This document shows, one piece after another, positions 16,701 through 24,363 of a DNA stretch of 29,710 nucleotides. Position numbers and translations under genes: made by a program. The stretch is from a virus. The notes below the pieces were generated by a model, which searched no databases, was not told where the DNA came from, and was given only the letters and a program-made list of their open reading frames with translations. Numbering within the stretch: position 1 is the stretch's first letter; each line of letters begins with the position of its first letter. The stretch covers positions 1-29,710 of the IMG/VR virus record IMGVR_UViG_3300046463_000079; one strand, written 5' to 3'.

Positions 16701-19452
16701 GAAAGCGACGGGCGGCGTGCGCGTGCTCGAAAAGGCTGCTAAAGCCGCAGCCGAGACGGTCATCGCGAAGGCGCGCGTGCGCGACATCAACGCGTCGAAG
16801 TACGGCGCGGCCGAAGCGCGCGCCGGCAAAGCCGCCGATGCCGCCCGGCTCAAAGGTGATCTGACCGAAGCCGCGCAGCAGAAGCGCAATCAGCTGCTGA
16901 ACAACCAGCTTGAGAAGACCGCGCGCGCCGCGGCGGCCGAAGTGCTGAAATCGCTGCAGTACCTGAAGAAGTTCAACAAGGAAAGCGTACGCGGCAAGCT
17001 CGACGTAGACGTGCGCGACCAGATCGACGACATGCTCGCGCGCTTCGATCTGCGCACGAACCCGGTCGATACGCCGACGCGTCAGCAGGTCAATCTCGAA
17101 CGCTGGGTCGAATCGCAGAACGCGCTCGGCATGGCGCCGAACGTGTCGCCCGACATGCTCAACGCGGCATTCCGGACGCCGTACCGCGACATGACAATGG
17201 AGCAGTTCCGCGGCCTTACCGACGCGGTGCAGTCGCTCGAAAAGATCGGCCGCGACCGTAAGACCGCGATGATCAACGGCGAGAAGCAGGACATCCAGCA
17301 GTACGTCACCGAGCATCTGATCCCGAAGATGCAGGCGCGCGGCGATCAGTTCAGCGACGCCGAGATATTCGACAAGCCGAGCGACCGCAGCAATAACCCG
17401 TTCCGGATTGCGCTCGATCACCTGACCTCGCAGCTCCGCGCGATCCGCGTCCAGCTCAAGCCGCAGGAATACAAGCGCAACCAGTACGACATGCATGAGT
17501 TGCTCGGCCCGTTCGGCGAAGCGATCTATGAGCCGGTGTTCCGTGCGAACTACCACGAAGTCGACATGCTGAAGGGTATGTCCGACGACTTCCAGAAGAT
17601 GGCCGACCACCTTGGCCGCGAGTGGCAAGACAGCCTGCGCGACGGCGTGCCGAATACCCGGCTGATGGACGTGAACCGCAGCACAGACGGGCAGCAGGTT
17701 CCGTTGCGCATGACGCGCGGGAAGATGATCGGCATCGCCCTGCACGTCGGCAACGAGTCGAACTTCGACAAGATGACGCAGGGCTGGAAGTGGAACCAGC
17801 AGGACGTGTGGCGTTTCCTGCACGACAACATGACCGAGAAAGACTGGCAGGCCGTGCAGTCGGTGTGGGACCAGTACGATAAGCACTGGCCCGACATGGC
17901 CGCAATGAATCAGCGTCTCGGCAACACGTCGCCCGAGCGCATCGAGCCGCGCGCCTTCAAGACGAAATTCGGCGAGCAGCGCGGCGGCTATGCCGCGATC
18001 AAGTACGATCCGCTGCGCTCGCGTCGCGGCGAGAAGGAAGCCGCCGGCCGCGCGATCGACCCGGGCGAGGGTCTGTTCGGCAAGTCGTATTATCGGCCCG
18101 ACACCACGACGAACGGTTCGCTGAACGCGCGGAACCAGGGGTACACCGACGTGGTGGATCTCGACTTCCACACGATCCCGCAAACGATGACCGAATCGAT
18201 TCACGATCTCGCGTATCGCGAAGCGCTGATCGACGTGCACAAGATCATCACGAATGGCGATTTCCGCCGGCAGTTTCAGAAGACCTACGGGCCGGAAGCG
18301 TACCGCTCGTTGCAGGAGTGGCTGGGCAAGGTGGCGAACGCCGACAATCAGGACCGCGAAATCGGTGCGCTCGGCAAGGTGCTGCAGTATTCGCGCACCG
18401 GGCTTGTGATCAACGGCATCGCGTTCCGGATCTCGACCGTGCTCAAGCACGGCGGCTCGGCGGCGATCAAGACGGGCGGGTACTTCACTGGCGGCGGTGA
18501 AAAGTTCCTCGCGCGGCGCTTCGCCGCAATGGGCACGAACTACGCCGCCGAGATCCGCGGAGCGCAGGAGAAATTCCCCGAGATCCGCGCACGCCTGCTG
18601 CAGCAGGACCGCGACTTCCGCGCGATGTCGGCGAACCTGTTCGAGCCAGAAAGCAAGATCAGCAAGGCCGAGCGCTTCGGCCACGCCGCGGTCGCATGGT
18701 CCGACATGATGACGGCCGTACCGACGGCGTGGGCCGCATACGATCGCGCGGTCACGACCGGTATCCCCAAGAACATGGGGGGTACCGGCGAGCCGATGAC
18801 AGAAGAACAGGCCGTCGCGTACGCGAGCAAGGTCGTGCGCGAAGCCCACGGCAGCAACATCACGTCGGCCCGCTCGATGGTGATCAACAACAGTTCCGAA
18901 GCGGTCAAGATGTTCACGACGCTGTACGGCTTCATGAACAACAGCTATGGGCAGGCGGCCGACATCGCTGACAAGCTGAAGACCGCTGGCATTAGCAACC
19001 CGCAGACGCTCGCGCGCGGCTTCATGGCGCTGATCGTGCCGGCGATATGGGCCGGGTACCTGACCGAAGGGCCGCCCAAGGATAAAGACGGTTGGGCGCA
19101 CTGGATCGCGAAGTCGATCGGGGTTGAAGTCGCCGGCATGGTCCCGTTCGTGCGCGATGCTGCGGCGATGGTCGAAGGTTACAGCCACGCGGGGCAAGTC
19201 GGTGTCGAATCGTTCCTTAACACGCTCGTCGGCGCAGGCAAGGATGTCTACCACCTGGCGACCGGTCAGCACGTGAACGCGCCGATTAAGGACATCGCGA
19301 ACGCGGTCGGCATGGGCCTGCACATTCCGGGGCTCGGTCAGGCCGGCGGATCGGCGCAGTACCTGGCCGATGTGGCAAGCGGAAAACAGCGCCCGAAGGA
19401 CGCGCTCGACGTGGCCGAAGGCGTGGCGCTGGGGCGCGCTCCGAAGCACTGA
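13738..19452 (+). CDS. Giant ejected virion protein with HELGH zincin motif (T7 gp16 analogue)
   Basis: A 1904-residue protein, the largest in the window, placed where T7 encodes gp16. It resembles phage 'large polyvalent protein' chains. Residues 1-400 are Ala/Gly-rich with several helices. Residues 684-700 read STFVHELGHFHLEMLSH: H688-E689-x-x-H692 is a zinc metallopeptidase signature. E-rich MHEQFARGFESYLFEGKAPT (about 740-760) follows, and could supply the third ligand. Residues about 850-1080 are charged coiled coil. The C-terminal 360 residues (QYSRTGLVINGIAFRIST near 1550, ARGFMALIVPAIWAGYL near 1760) hold hydrophobic helices suited to crossing the inner membrane. It has no transglycosylase motif. 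It starts right after the previous TAA. Confidence 0.85.
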   Translation: MADLIVPDSGTSFEGKVTPQAAPVSVDPAPTTVPNPFIPDAKPAPTPAVSPATAYLQSTAQTAQSNIALAVGANPDYEAEMQRLAQQTGTPVDSVKAFPDTVKQKAAVNSIDFQNLAKQFPTTAAFYQSQNNAKIAHDDVGGLQSVEQATSALGPAGNTVPLAPGTTGYFQPDNSALPLRERLINWGRNLFGMGDAVPTGNAQGAGSAQAFIQNYAKQNGMTVGEARDAVGGASEIPTQFAQGFENAFTAGLAPDVNGPAQTTAGGVASGAGNLAGFIAGAPLKLGAAAVEKIGGSLLEHAAGESFAKAAAKDVIGQASTLGLASALTATGDALNQNSPEAALTTIGLQGLHGAEMGGVFGAAGRILPDATAAQTLARVVGVNAAMDAIQGSTPWDSRTTAQKVMDYGLNSVFALHGAGRATGAWLTDAARADVAMGDAQTLTDLATSAANSKLRPRDPQAFKDFVATANADGPVQNVYVDGATLANALNQTGVKIGDVEATMPRVAQQLPEALATGGDVSIPVEDFATHIAGGPMQDVLMPHLKTDPDGMTQQQAQEFYQSHVDTFKQAQETASADKANDDAVAQSAQVVHDVVFDQLTQANRFRPDVNKVYAALVRDSYTAAGARAGLSPESMYTKYPLQITAEDAPGANALSQEARGKMSFSDDITSAPSTITLNKDADLSTFVHELGHFHLEMLSHMAKDGMLPEVSKDFDTVAQWMGTTPEAWRGMSLEEKRDMHEQFARGFESYLFEGKAPTPELQGVFQRVRAWMINVYRSLQNLGVQLSPEVRGVFDRLLATNDAIRSAEAERAYTPMFRTPEEANMSPEEFQAYHALGNEATLEASDELTARTLRDMRFTEIAKERASKEVKADVAAKRAAIREQVKDDVAREPVYAAQDFMLGQANKENQVPADIVAERFGFANADEMTKAIADAEPRREVVEALTDQRMLEKYGDITSPQAMNAAANQAIHNEVRTRFIATEYKALTKATGGVRVLEKAAKAAAETVIAKARVRDINASKYGAAEARAGKAADAARLKGDLTEAAQQKRNQLLNNQLEKTARAAAAEVLKSLQYLKKFNKESVRGKLDVDVRDQIDDMLARFDLRTNPVDTPTRQQVNLERWVESQNALGMAPNVSPDMLNAAFRTPYRDMTMEQFRGLTDAVQSLEKIGRDRKTAMINGEKQDIQQYVTEHLIPKMQARGDQFSDAEIFDKPSDRSNNPFRIALDHLTSQLRAIRVQLKPQEYKRNQYDMHELLGPFGEAIYEPVFRANYHEVDMLKGMSDDFQKMADHLGREWQDSLRDGVPNTRLMDVNRSTDGQQVPLRMTRGKMIGIALHVGNESNFDKMTQGWKWNQQDVWRFLHDNMTEKDWQAVQSVWDQYDKHWPDMAAMNQRLGNTSPERIEPRAFKTKFGEQRGGYAAIKYDPLRSRRGEKEAAGRAIDPGEGLFGKSYYRPDTTTNGSLNARNQGYTDVVDLDFHTIPQTMTESIHDLAYREALIDVHKIITNGDFRRQFQKTYGPEAYRSLQEWLGKVANADNQDREIGALGKVLQYSRTGLVINGIAFRISTVLKHGGSAAIKTGGYFTGGGEKFLARRFAAMGTNYAAEIRGAQEKFPEIRARLLQQDRDFRAMSANLFEPESKISKAERFGHAAVAWSDMMTAVPTAWAAYDRAVTTGIPKNMGGTGEPMTEEQAVAYASKVVREAHGSNITSARSMVINNSSEAVKMFTTLYGFMNNSYGQAADIADKLKTAGISNPQTLARGFMALIVPAIWAGYLTEGPPKDKDGWAHWIAKSIGVEVAGMVPFVRDAAAMVEGYSHAGQVGVESFLNTLVGAGKDVYHLATGQHVNAPIKDIANAVGMGLHIPGLGQAGGSAQYLADVASGKQRPKDALDVAEGVALGRAPKH

Positions 19453-19467
19453 CGTAACCATACCGCG
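19453..19467 (+). promoter_or_regulatory. Repeated motif CGTAACCATACCGCG, copy 3 (possible regulatory site)
   Basis: This 15-mer is identical to 1362-1376 inside the terminase gene and shares 12 bases with 4860-4871. It lies in the gap before the tailspike. CTGACG (19449-19454) and TCAAAT (19473-19478), 18 bases apart, would make a weak sigma70-like promoter overlapping the motif, which could give the tailspike its own transcript. The support is slight. Confidence 0.25.
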
Positions 19468-19483
19468 TTGTTTCAAATAGAGA

Positions 19484-19512
19484 ATCCGTGCATCTCAAAG
19501 GGGTGCACGGAT
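19484..19512 (+). promoter_or_regulatory. Hairpin sequestering the tailspike ribosome site and start codon
   Basis: ATCCGTGCA (19484-19492) and TGCACGGAT (19504-19512) are perfect 9-bp complements. The inner bases TCTC and GGGG can add four more pairs (two G-U), leaving an AAA loop. The Shine-Dalgarno AAAGGGG (19497-19503) and the first two bases of the ATG (19511) therefore lie inside one 13-bp stem. No T-run follows, so it is not a terminator. It should limit translation of the tailspike unless opened. Confidence 0.75.
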
Positions 19513-21772
19513 GACTATTTCGAGCGCTGTGCGCAAAGCGGGACCGTTCGCAGGTAACGCCACGGCAACAGTATTCCCGTTCGCGTTCAAGGTTTTTACA
19601 AAGAACGACATCAAGGTTGTGCGTACCGATGCGCTCGCGAATGAGACGACATTGGTTCTCGACTCTGATTATTCCGTCGCGCTCAACACGAACCAGGATA
19701 CAAACCCTGGCGGCTCGATCACTTATCCGATCATCGGTTCCCCGCTGCCGGTGGGGTTGTCTCTCGTGCTGCTCGGTGAACTCGCGTACGACCAGCCGAC
19801 CGATATAACGAACAGTGGCGGGTTCTATCCGAACGTCGTTGAGGACATGTCGGATCGTTCGACGATCCAGATCCAGCAGCTCGCCGAATGGCTTTCGCGC
19901 GCTATCGTTGTGACCGAAGCTGAAAGCGCCGTCGCGCCTTTGCCGACCGCGCCAAACCGGGCAAACCGGGCGCTGGTATTTAATTCGCTCGGCGTGCCGG
20001 GCGTATCCCCGAGCCCCTATCTGGATTCGTCGGTCATTGTTGACGAAGCTATCGCCGCTGCAAACGATATCGTCGCGGGAATCACTACGCCGACATTTCA
20101 GGCATTCGTCCCGACGGTGCTGCTCAACGGTCCCGACTTCACCGCAGGCACGTCGCAGTCAGTAACGCTGCCTGCCGTCACCGGAAAGGTTATCGCTGGC
20201 GTGTTCATGGACGGCGTCTACCAGTCGAGCACACAGTACACGCTCAATCCCGCCGGCACGCTTCTCACGTTCTCGTCGATCATTCCGGCCGGTATCTCCG
20301 AGATCGATGTCATGTACTACTCGCCGGGTTTGCTCGGCGCGTTTCTTCAGAACGGCTTCGGCGCGGTACCGCGGGCGTTCCAAAGCAAGATGCAGGACGT
20401 GGTAAGCGTGAAGGATTTTGGCGTGAAAGGTGACGGCATCACCGATGACACAGCCACTATCACTACCGCGATAGCCGCCGCGGCGGTATCCGGGTGCGAG
20501 CTGTTCTTCCCGCCGGGCACCTATCTTTGCAGCCCCGACACACCTATTTCTGCGGCCTCGCCGATGAGTATCCGGGGTAGCGGCAAGTACAGCACCATCA
20601 TCAAGACGACGAAACTTAACGCGCAGATATTCAGCTTTTCAGGCCAGTACATAAGCCTTCGTGATTTCCAGCTGTGTGGGCCTGCTGGGGCATCAAGCGG
20701 CACGCTGTTGAATATGAACTGCATCTATGAACAGGTGCAACGGGTCGCGTTCATCAATTATTTCATTGCGCTGAAAGGCACCGGGATTATCGGAAGCTAT
20801 ACCGATTGCGAATGGAATGGGCCACAGAACGCCGCCTCGATCGGCTGGCAGATCGACGGTTACGCGGGCGGCCTGAATGCCTATAACGCGTTCATGTATC
20901 AGCCTGTCATCCAGCCGGCGGCGGGTATTCAGGTGCTTTCAGTTGGCGGGATGCTGGGCGTTAATCTGAATATCGTACGCAACGGCTCGAATTTCTCGGT
21001 ACAACCGCCGAATGGCAAACAGGCAGATTCGATTCAACTGGTTAATTGCTTCCTCGACTCGGCGCAATTCGCCAACCTGTTTGTTGCCCCGCAAGCTGGC
21101 GGCATAGTCAGCCGCATGTACCTGACGCAGGTTGAATGCAGCAGCTCCGACAGTAACGGCATGGTCTTCGATGGGAGCGCCGGCACGATCGACGGCGTAA
21201 CCATCATGTCCGCCCAAGGAAATTTCTGCCATGCGAACGGGATAACGATCAGCGGAGCCAACGCGAAAAACATCGACATTGTGGGTGGGTCGGCCTGTGG
21301 CAACGGCAGCGCGGGGCTGAGCATCGGGTCGAATTCCGTTCGCGTGAATAACCTCGTGGCCGGAGCTGCCTACGGTGCCGTCGGCAATGGCGTAACGGGG
21401 ATAAATCTCGCTGCGGCAACGAGTGGCGTTCAGCTGATCAATTGCACGCTTACCGGGAATGGAACGGGCGCCCCCGGCGTCGCGGGCAACATTGATGGCG
21501 TCCAGATCGTCAACTGTTCCGGTTACGTGAGCGCGAACTCCGGTACTTCGCAGATCGTCGCGGGCAATTCGTCGGTGGTGGTAACACACGGACTAGGGGC
21601 GGGGCCAGTAGCGCAAAGCATTCTTATTTCGCCATTGGGCGCCGCTGGCAGCAACCCGATGTACGTTGACGCCGCGAGCATTACAGCAACGACATTTACA
21701 GTACGCACGGCTTCAGCGGTCGGTTCCACGATCGGATTCGCATGGCGCGCGACATGTAACGGCGTTAGCTGA
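19511..21772 (+). CDS. Tailspike with pectate-lyase-like beta-helix
   Basis: A 753-residue receptor-binding protein. Residues 1-140 (SSAVRKAGPFAGNATATVFPFAF, then KVFTKNDIKVV) are a virion-anchoring head found on many podophage fibres, which also fixes the start at ATG 19511. Residues about 205-275 are a linker domain (VIAGVFMDGVYQSSTQYTLN). From about 294, VVSVKDFGVKGDGITDDT is the entry motif of the pectate-lyase-3 type right-handed beta-helix, running to about 660 with Gly/Asn-rich turns. The C-terminal domain (VVVTHGLGAGPVAQSILISP onward) is beta-rich and probably trimerises or binds sugars. It is inferred to bind and possibly depolymerise a capsule or O-antigen. Catalytic residues cannot be assigned. 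Its start is buried in a hairpin. Confidence 0.88.
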   Translation: MTISSAVRKAGPFAGNATATVFPFAFKVFTKNDIKVVRTDALANETTLVLDSDYSVALNTNQDTNPGGSITYPIIGSPLPVGLSLVLLGELAYDQPTDITNSGGFYPNVVEDMSDRSTIQIQQLAEWLSRAIVVTEAESAVAPLPTAPNRANRALVFNSLGVPGVSPSPYLDSSVIVDEAIAAANDIVAGITTPTFQAFVPTVLLNGPDFTAGTSQSVTLPAVTGKVIAGVFMDGVYQSSTQYTLNPAGTLLTFSSIIPAGISEIDVMYYSPGLLGAFLQNGFGAVPRAFQSKMQDVVSVKDFGVKGDGITDDTATITTAIAAAAVSGCELFFPPGTYLCSPDTPISAASPMSIRGSGKYSTIIKTTKLNAQIFSFSGQYISLRDFQLCGPAGASSGTLLNMNCIYEQVQRVAFINYFIALKGTGIIGSYTDCEWNGPQNAASIGWQIDGYAGGLNAYNAFMYQPVIQPAAGIQVLSVGGMLGVNLNIVRNGSNFSVQPPNGKQADSIQLVNCFLDSAQFANLFVAPQAGGIVSRMYLTQVECSSSDSNGMVFDGSAGTIDGVTIMSAQGNFCHANGITISGANAKNIDIVGGSACGNGSAGLSIGSNSVRVNNLVAGAAYGAVGNGVTGINLAAATSGVQLINCTLTGNGTGAPGVAGNIDGVQIVNCSGYVSANSGTSQIVAGNSSVVVTHGLGAGPVAQSILISPLGAAGSNPMYVDAASITATTFTVRTASAVGSTIGFAWRATCNGVS

Positions 21773-21790
21773 TAACAGGGGAACAAGTAC

Positions 21791-22102
21791 ATGAGCGACA
21801 TACAAAAACCTCGCTGGATCGACACGACGATCAATATCCAGACGTTGGTAACCGGGGTGATCGGCGCAGGTATCGCGCTCACTGTCGCTTACTTCACGCT
21901 GGTTTCACGCGTGTCGCTGATCGAGCAGGACGTAGCGAACCTGAAGACGGCGCAGCACGACAAGCAGGTGCAGACGGAAAACAGCCTGACCGAGATCAAG
22001 GGTTCGGTGCACGACACCAACGACAAGATCGACAAGCTGACGAACTTCCTGTTGCAGCACAACGCCGATAACCGGCCGGAAACACAAAGGTGGTCCAAGT
22101 GA
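21791..22102 (+). CDS. Lysis-cassette membrane protein with coiled coil (holin partner or antiholin candidate)
   Basis: A 103-residue protein with one membrane segment (about 17-40, IQTLVTGVIGAGIALTVAYF) followed by a heptad-like coiled coil (VSLIEQDVANLKTA to IDKLTNFLLQH). This shape is common in small proteins directly before holins in Gram-negative podophages. It could tune holin triggering or act as a holin itself. The ribosome site CAGGGGAAC precedes the ATG. Its last bases overlap the holin start (GTGA), placing it first in the lysis cassette. Confidence 0.7.
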   Translation: MSDIQKPRWIDTTINIQTLVTGVIGAGIALTVAYFTLVSRVSLIEQDVANLKTAQHDKQVQTENSLTEIKGSVHDTNDKIDKLTNFLLQHNADNRPETQRWSK

Positions 22103-22386
22103 TTAAAGACCTGTTCATCGCGGATCTGAAAACGATCCGCTCGTGGTGGTCGGTGCGCATCGGCGTTACCGGCGCGCTGCTCATGGGCGCGATCCCGGCG
22201 GTCTCTGACCAATTCCCCAACGTGGCGCCGTCGCTGATGTCGTTCTTCCCGAAGCACGGCCAGCAATGGGTGCCGATCGTTGGCGCGCTGCTGGCCGTCG
22301 TCGCGCGCATCGTGAGCCAGGCCGAGCTTATTGCGCGCGTGCGTGCCATGCTGCGCAAGCGGAGTGATGACGATGGCGCGCATTGA
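22099..22386 (+). CDS. Holin, two membrane segments
   Basis: A 95-residue protein with two hydrophobic helices: WWSVRIGVTGALLMGAIPAV (about 14-33) and WVPIVGALLAVVARIVSQ (about 59-76). It has a short basic C-terminus (RVRAMLRKRSDD), as in class II holins. The start GTG 22099 overlaps the preceding stop and has AAGG 8 bp upstream; an in-frame GTG at 22090 lies too close to that ribosome site. It would form the inner-membrane lesion that releases the endolysin encoded next. It overlaps the endolysin start by 14 bp. Confidence 0.8.
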   Translation: MIKDLFIADLKTIRSWWSVRIGVTGALLMGAIPAVSDQFPNVAPSLMSFFPKHGQQWVPIVGALLAVVARIVSQAELIARVRAMLRKRSDDDGAH

Positions 22387-22861
22387 CGCTGGCACCGCGG
22401 GCGGTGAGAACCGGCTCGCGTTCCTCGACATGATTGCGGTGAGCGAGATCGGCTCGCCGCTGCTCGCGGTGAGTGACGACGGATACAACGTACTGGTCGG
22501 CTCTACCGCCGCGCACCCTCTGCTGTTCAAGAGCTACACCGATCATCCGAACGTACTGAACGCCGCGCTTCACTCGACGGCGGCCGGGCGCTACCAGATC
22601 CTCTATCGGTGGTGGCGCATCTACAAGGCGCAGATGTTTCTACGCGATTTTTCGCCGATCTCACAGGACCGGTACGCGTTGCAGCAGTTGCGCGAGCACG
22701 GCGCGTTGCCGTACATCGACGCCGGGCGGTTCGAGCTGGCAATCGCGAAGTGCTCGAATGTTTGGGCCAGCCTGCCGGGCGCGGGATACGGCCAACACGA
22801 AAACCAGCTTGAACATTTGCAGGCTGCCTATCAGGCGGCCGGCGGGACGGTATCAGCATGA
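22373..22861 (+). CDS. Endolysin, lambda R-like lytic transglycosylase (GH104)
   Basis: A 162-residue protein that closely follows the phage lambda R endolysin. Shared segments are NRLAFLDMIAVSE, STAAGRYQILYRWWRIYKAQ, DFSPISQDRYALQQLREHGA, and CSNVWASLPGAGYGQHE. The catalytic Glu equivalent to lambda R E19 is E25 with this start. It cleaves the MurNAc-GlcNAc bond with anhydro-ring formation. ATG 22373 has GCGGAG 8 bp upstream; ATG 22367 (adding MT) and a GTG at 22364 are alternatives. There is no signal sequence, so it needs the holin. Its stop overlaps the Rz start (ATGA). Confidence 0.93.
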   Translation: MARIDAGTAGGENRLAFLDMIAVSEIGSPLLAVSDDGYNVLVGSTAAHPLLFKSYTDHPNVLNAALHSTAAGRYQILYRWWRIYKAQMFLRDFSPISQDRYALQQLREHGALPYIDAGRFELAIAKCSNVWASLPGAGYGQHENQLEHLQAAYQAAGGTVSA

Positions 22862-23160
22862 TGGCACTTATTGCACCTTTCCTTCCCTACATCGTCGGCG
22901 CCCTCGGCCTGATTGGCGGCTTGCTCGGCATTGCGTGGGGGCGCAAGACGACGCAGACGGCCAAGGCCCAAGTCGACACCGCCAAAGCGCAGGCCGTGGC
23001 ACAGGTTAGCGTTGAGCGGACCGCCGAAGCGCAGGCCAATCAGGCCGCCGCGCAGACCGGCGCCGCCGCTGTCGCCGCGCGTACCGACATCGACAACGAT
23101 GTCGCCGCCAAATCTACTGACGAGGTACGCAATGATCTTCAGAACTGGACTCGCCCTTAG
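22858..23160 (+). CDS. Rz: Inner-membrane spanin subunit (Rz-like)
   Basis: A 100-residue protein starting in an ATGA overlap with the endolysin. It has an N-terminal membrane anchor (IAPFLPYIVGALGLIGGLLGIAW, about 5-27) followed by a periplasmic Ala/Gln-rich helix (KTTQTAKAQVDTAKAQAVAQ onward), the layout of an i-spanin. The Rz1-like gene starts inside its 3' end in another frame, the classic nested arrangement. Together they would bridge and fuse inner and outer membranes in the last step of lysis. The sequence itself diverges from lambda Rz; the call rests on architecture and position. Confidence 0.8.
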   Translation: MMALIAPFLPYIVGALGLIGGLLGIAWGRKTTQTAKAQVDTAKAQAVAQVSVERTAEAQANQAAAQTGAAAVAARTDIDNDVAAKSTDEVRNDLQNWTRP

Positions 23161-23371
23161 CCTGCTCACGCTGGCCGGGTGCGCCACGACGTGCCCGCCA
23201 GCAGCCGTGCCGGAAGTAGTCACGAAAACCCGGATCGTCGACACCGCGTGCGATTGGGTCAAGCCGATCTATCTCGACAAGACTGATGTGCTGTCCGATG
23301 CCACCGCAAAGGCGATTCTCGCGCACGACCAAGCCGGCGCGAAAGCCTGTAACTGGAAACCGCTCAAATGA
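23132..23371 (+). CDS. Rz1: Outer-membrane spanin lipoprotein (Rz1-like)
   Basis: A 79-residue protein that starts within the Rz gene (29-bp overlap, different frame) after a GAGG ribosome site. MIFRTGLALSLLTLAGC is a lipoprotein signal with lipobox LAGC and lipidated C17. The mature part is Pro/Val-containing at first (CPPAAVPEVVTKTRIVDTAC), then CDWVKPIYLDKTDVLSDATA, a pattern I recognise from podophage and Mu-like Rz1 proteins. It is longer than lambda Rz1. It would sit in the outer membrane inner leaflet and pair with Rz. The next gene starts in an ATGA overlap. Confidence 0.85.
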   Translation: MIFRTGLALSLLTLAGCATTCPPAAVPEVVTKTRIVDTACDWVKPIYLDKTDVLSDATAKAILAHDQAGAKACNWKPLK

Positions 23372-24351
23372 AAAAACTGTTCGCTTCGATTCTTCTGGCA
23401 CTTGGCGCATTCGCGGCACATGCGACGACGCTTGTCCCGCCAGGTCTGCTTAACCCGGCAGGCTCGGCAGCCGGGCAGGCGATCGTATCGACTGGCGCGG
23501 GCAACGCGCCGGCTTGGGGTAATGTCGCCGCAACGAGTCTCGCGACGCAGGCGGCGAACACTGTGGTGGCCAATGTCACCGGGTCAGTTGCTTCGCCTAC
23601 AGCGTTCGCCATGCCGAGCTGTAGCACGGCGAATAGCGCGCTCAAGTACACGCTCGCATCGGGCTGGTCATGTGGGACGACCTACGCGCTAACCACCGGG
23701 GCGCTCGCACAATTCGCCGCGACGACCAGCGCGCAACTGGCGGGAGTGGTTAGCGATGAAACCGGTTCGGGCTCACTGGTCTTCGGCACGTCGCCGACGA
23801 TCAGTTCGCCGACGATTTCAGGCGGGACGGTCAACAATGCGAGCGTTGGTGCGACTACGCCGAGCACCGGCAAGTTCACCACACTTCAGGCAACCAGCAC
23901 GATCACGCCGTTGAGCACCGCGGGAATCGTCGGTACGGTGACGAACGACAGCGCGAATGCGGGGAGTGGGGGGGAGTACGTCTCTAACACGGCTTCTGGT
24001 GTTGCCCTCACAACAGCAACTACTGCAAATGTGACTTCAATCAGCCTCACGGCGGGGGACTGGGATGTTACCGGAGCGGTGGCATTTGTTAATACCGGTG
24101 GTACAACCTCAATTAGCGCTCAAATTGCGGGCATTAGTCTCACCTCCGCTACTTTTACGCCGATTCCGTCTGGCTTTGGGCAAGCTTCACTTCAGAACAC
24201 CGCGGCGGTTATCCCCGGCTCTAATATGAGTCTTATGCCTACCCGGATTTCTGTAGCCACTACTACAACTGTTTACCTGATAGCACAGTCTACGTTTACG
24301 GTCAGCACAATGACAGCAAACGGCTTTATCCGCGCCCGCCGCGTTCGCTAG
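23368..24351 (+). CDS. Exported fibre-like protein (signal peptide, mosaic C-terminal domain)
   Basis: A 327-residue protein starting in an ATGA overlap with Rz1. MKKLFASILLALGAFAAHA is a textbook Sec signal peptide with AHA cleavage near residue 19. The body is Thr/Ser/Ala/Gly-rich with fibre-like repeats (SPTISSPTISGGTVNNASVG, then ATTPSTGKFTTLQATS), ending in a beta-rich domain (SISLTAGDWDVTGAVAFVNT to the RRVR end). Fibre-like stalk plus signal peptide is odd, since virion fibres are made in the cytoplasm. It may be exported during lysis or lysogeny, or be a fibre-like surface protein. From about 23960 onward GC drops to about 45-55%, and the change begins at a run of seven Gs (23968-23974), suggesting a swapped module. 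Confidence 0.7.
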   Translation: MKKLFASILLALGAFAAHATTLVPPGLLNPAGSAAGQAIVSTGAGNAPAWGNVAATSLATQAANTVVANVTGSVASPTAFAMPSCSTANSALKYTLASGWSCGTTYALTTGALAQFAATTSAQLAGVVSDETGSGSLVFGTSPTISSPTISGGTVNNASVGATTPSTGKFTTLQATSTITPLSTAGIVGTVTNDSANAGSGGEYVSNTASGVALTTATTANVTSISLTAGDWDVTGAVAFVNTGGTTSISAQIAGISLTSATFTPIPSGFGQASLQNTAAVIPGSNMSLMPTRISVATTTTVYLIAQSTFTVSTMTANGFIRARRVR

Positions 24352-24363
24352 AGATCCCAGGTT

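Noticed and set aside
16612-19476. 954-codon open frame on the minus strand, opposite the giant virion protein (also 13405-15513, 702 codons)
   Set aside because: Arg/His/Leu-rich translation with no recognisable domain, exactly opposite a well-supported gene. Long antisense frames are expected from the strong G/C third-position bias.
19484-19512. Rho-independent terminator after the giant virion protein
   Set aside because: The stem is strong, but no T-run follows and it overlaps the tailspike start, so translational control fits better.
19511-24351. Diversity-generating retroelement as in BPP-1
   Set aside because: The tailspike and exported-protein 3' ends have no repeated template/variable region, and no reverse transcriptase is encoded in the window. 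One could lie outside it.
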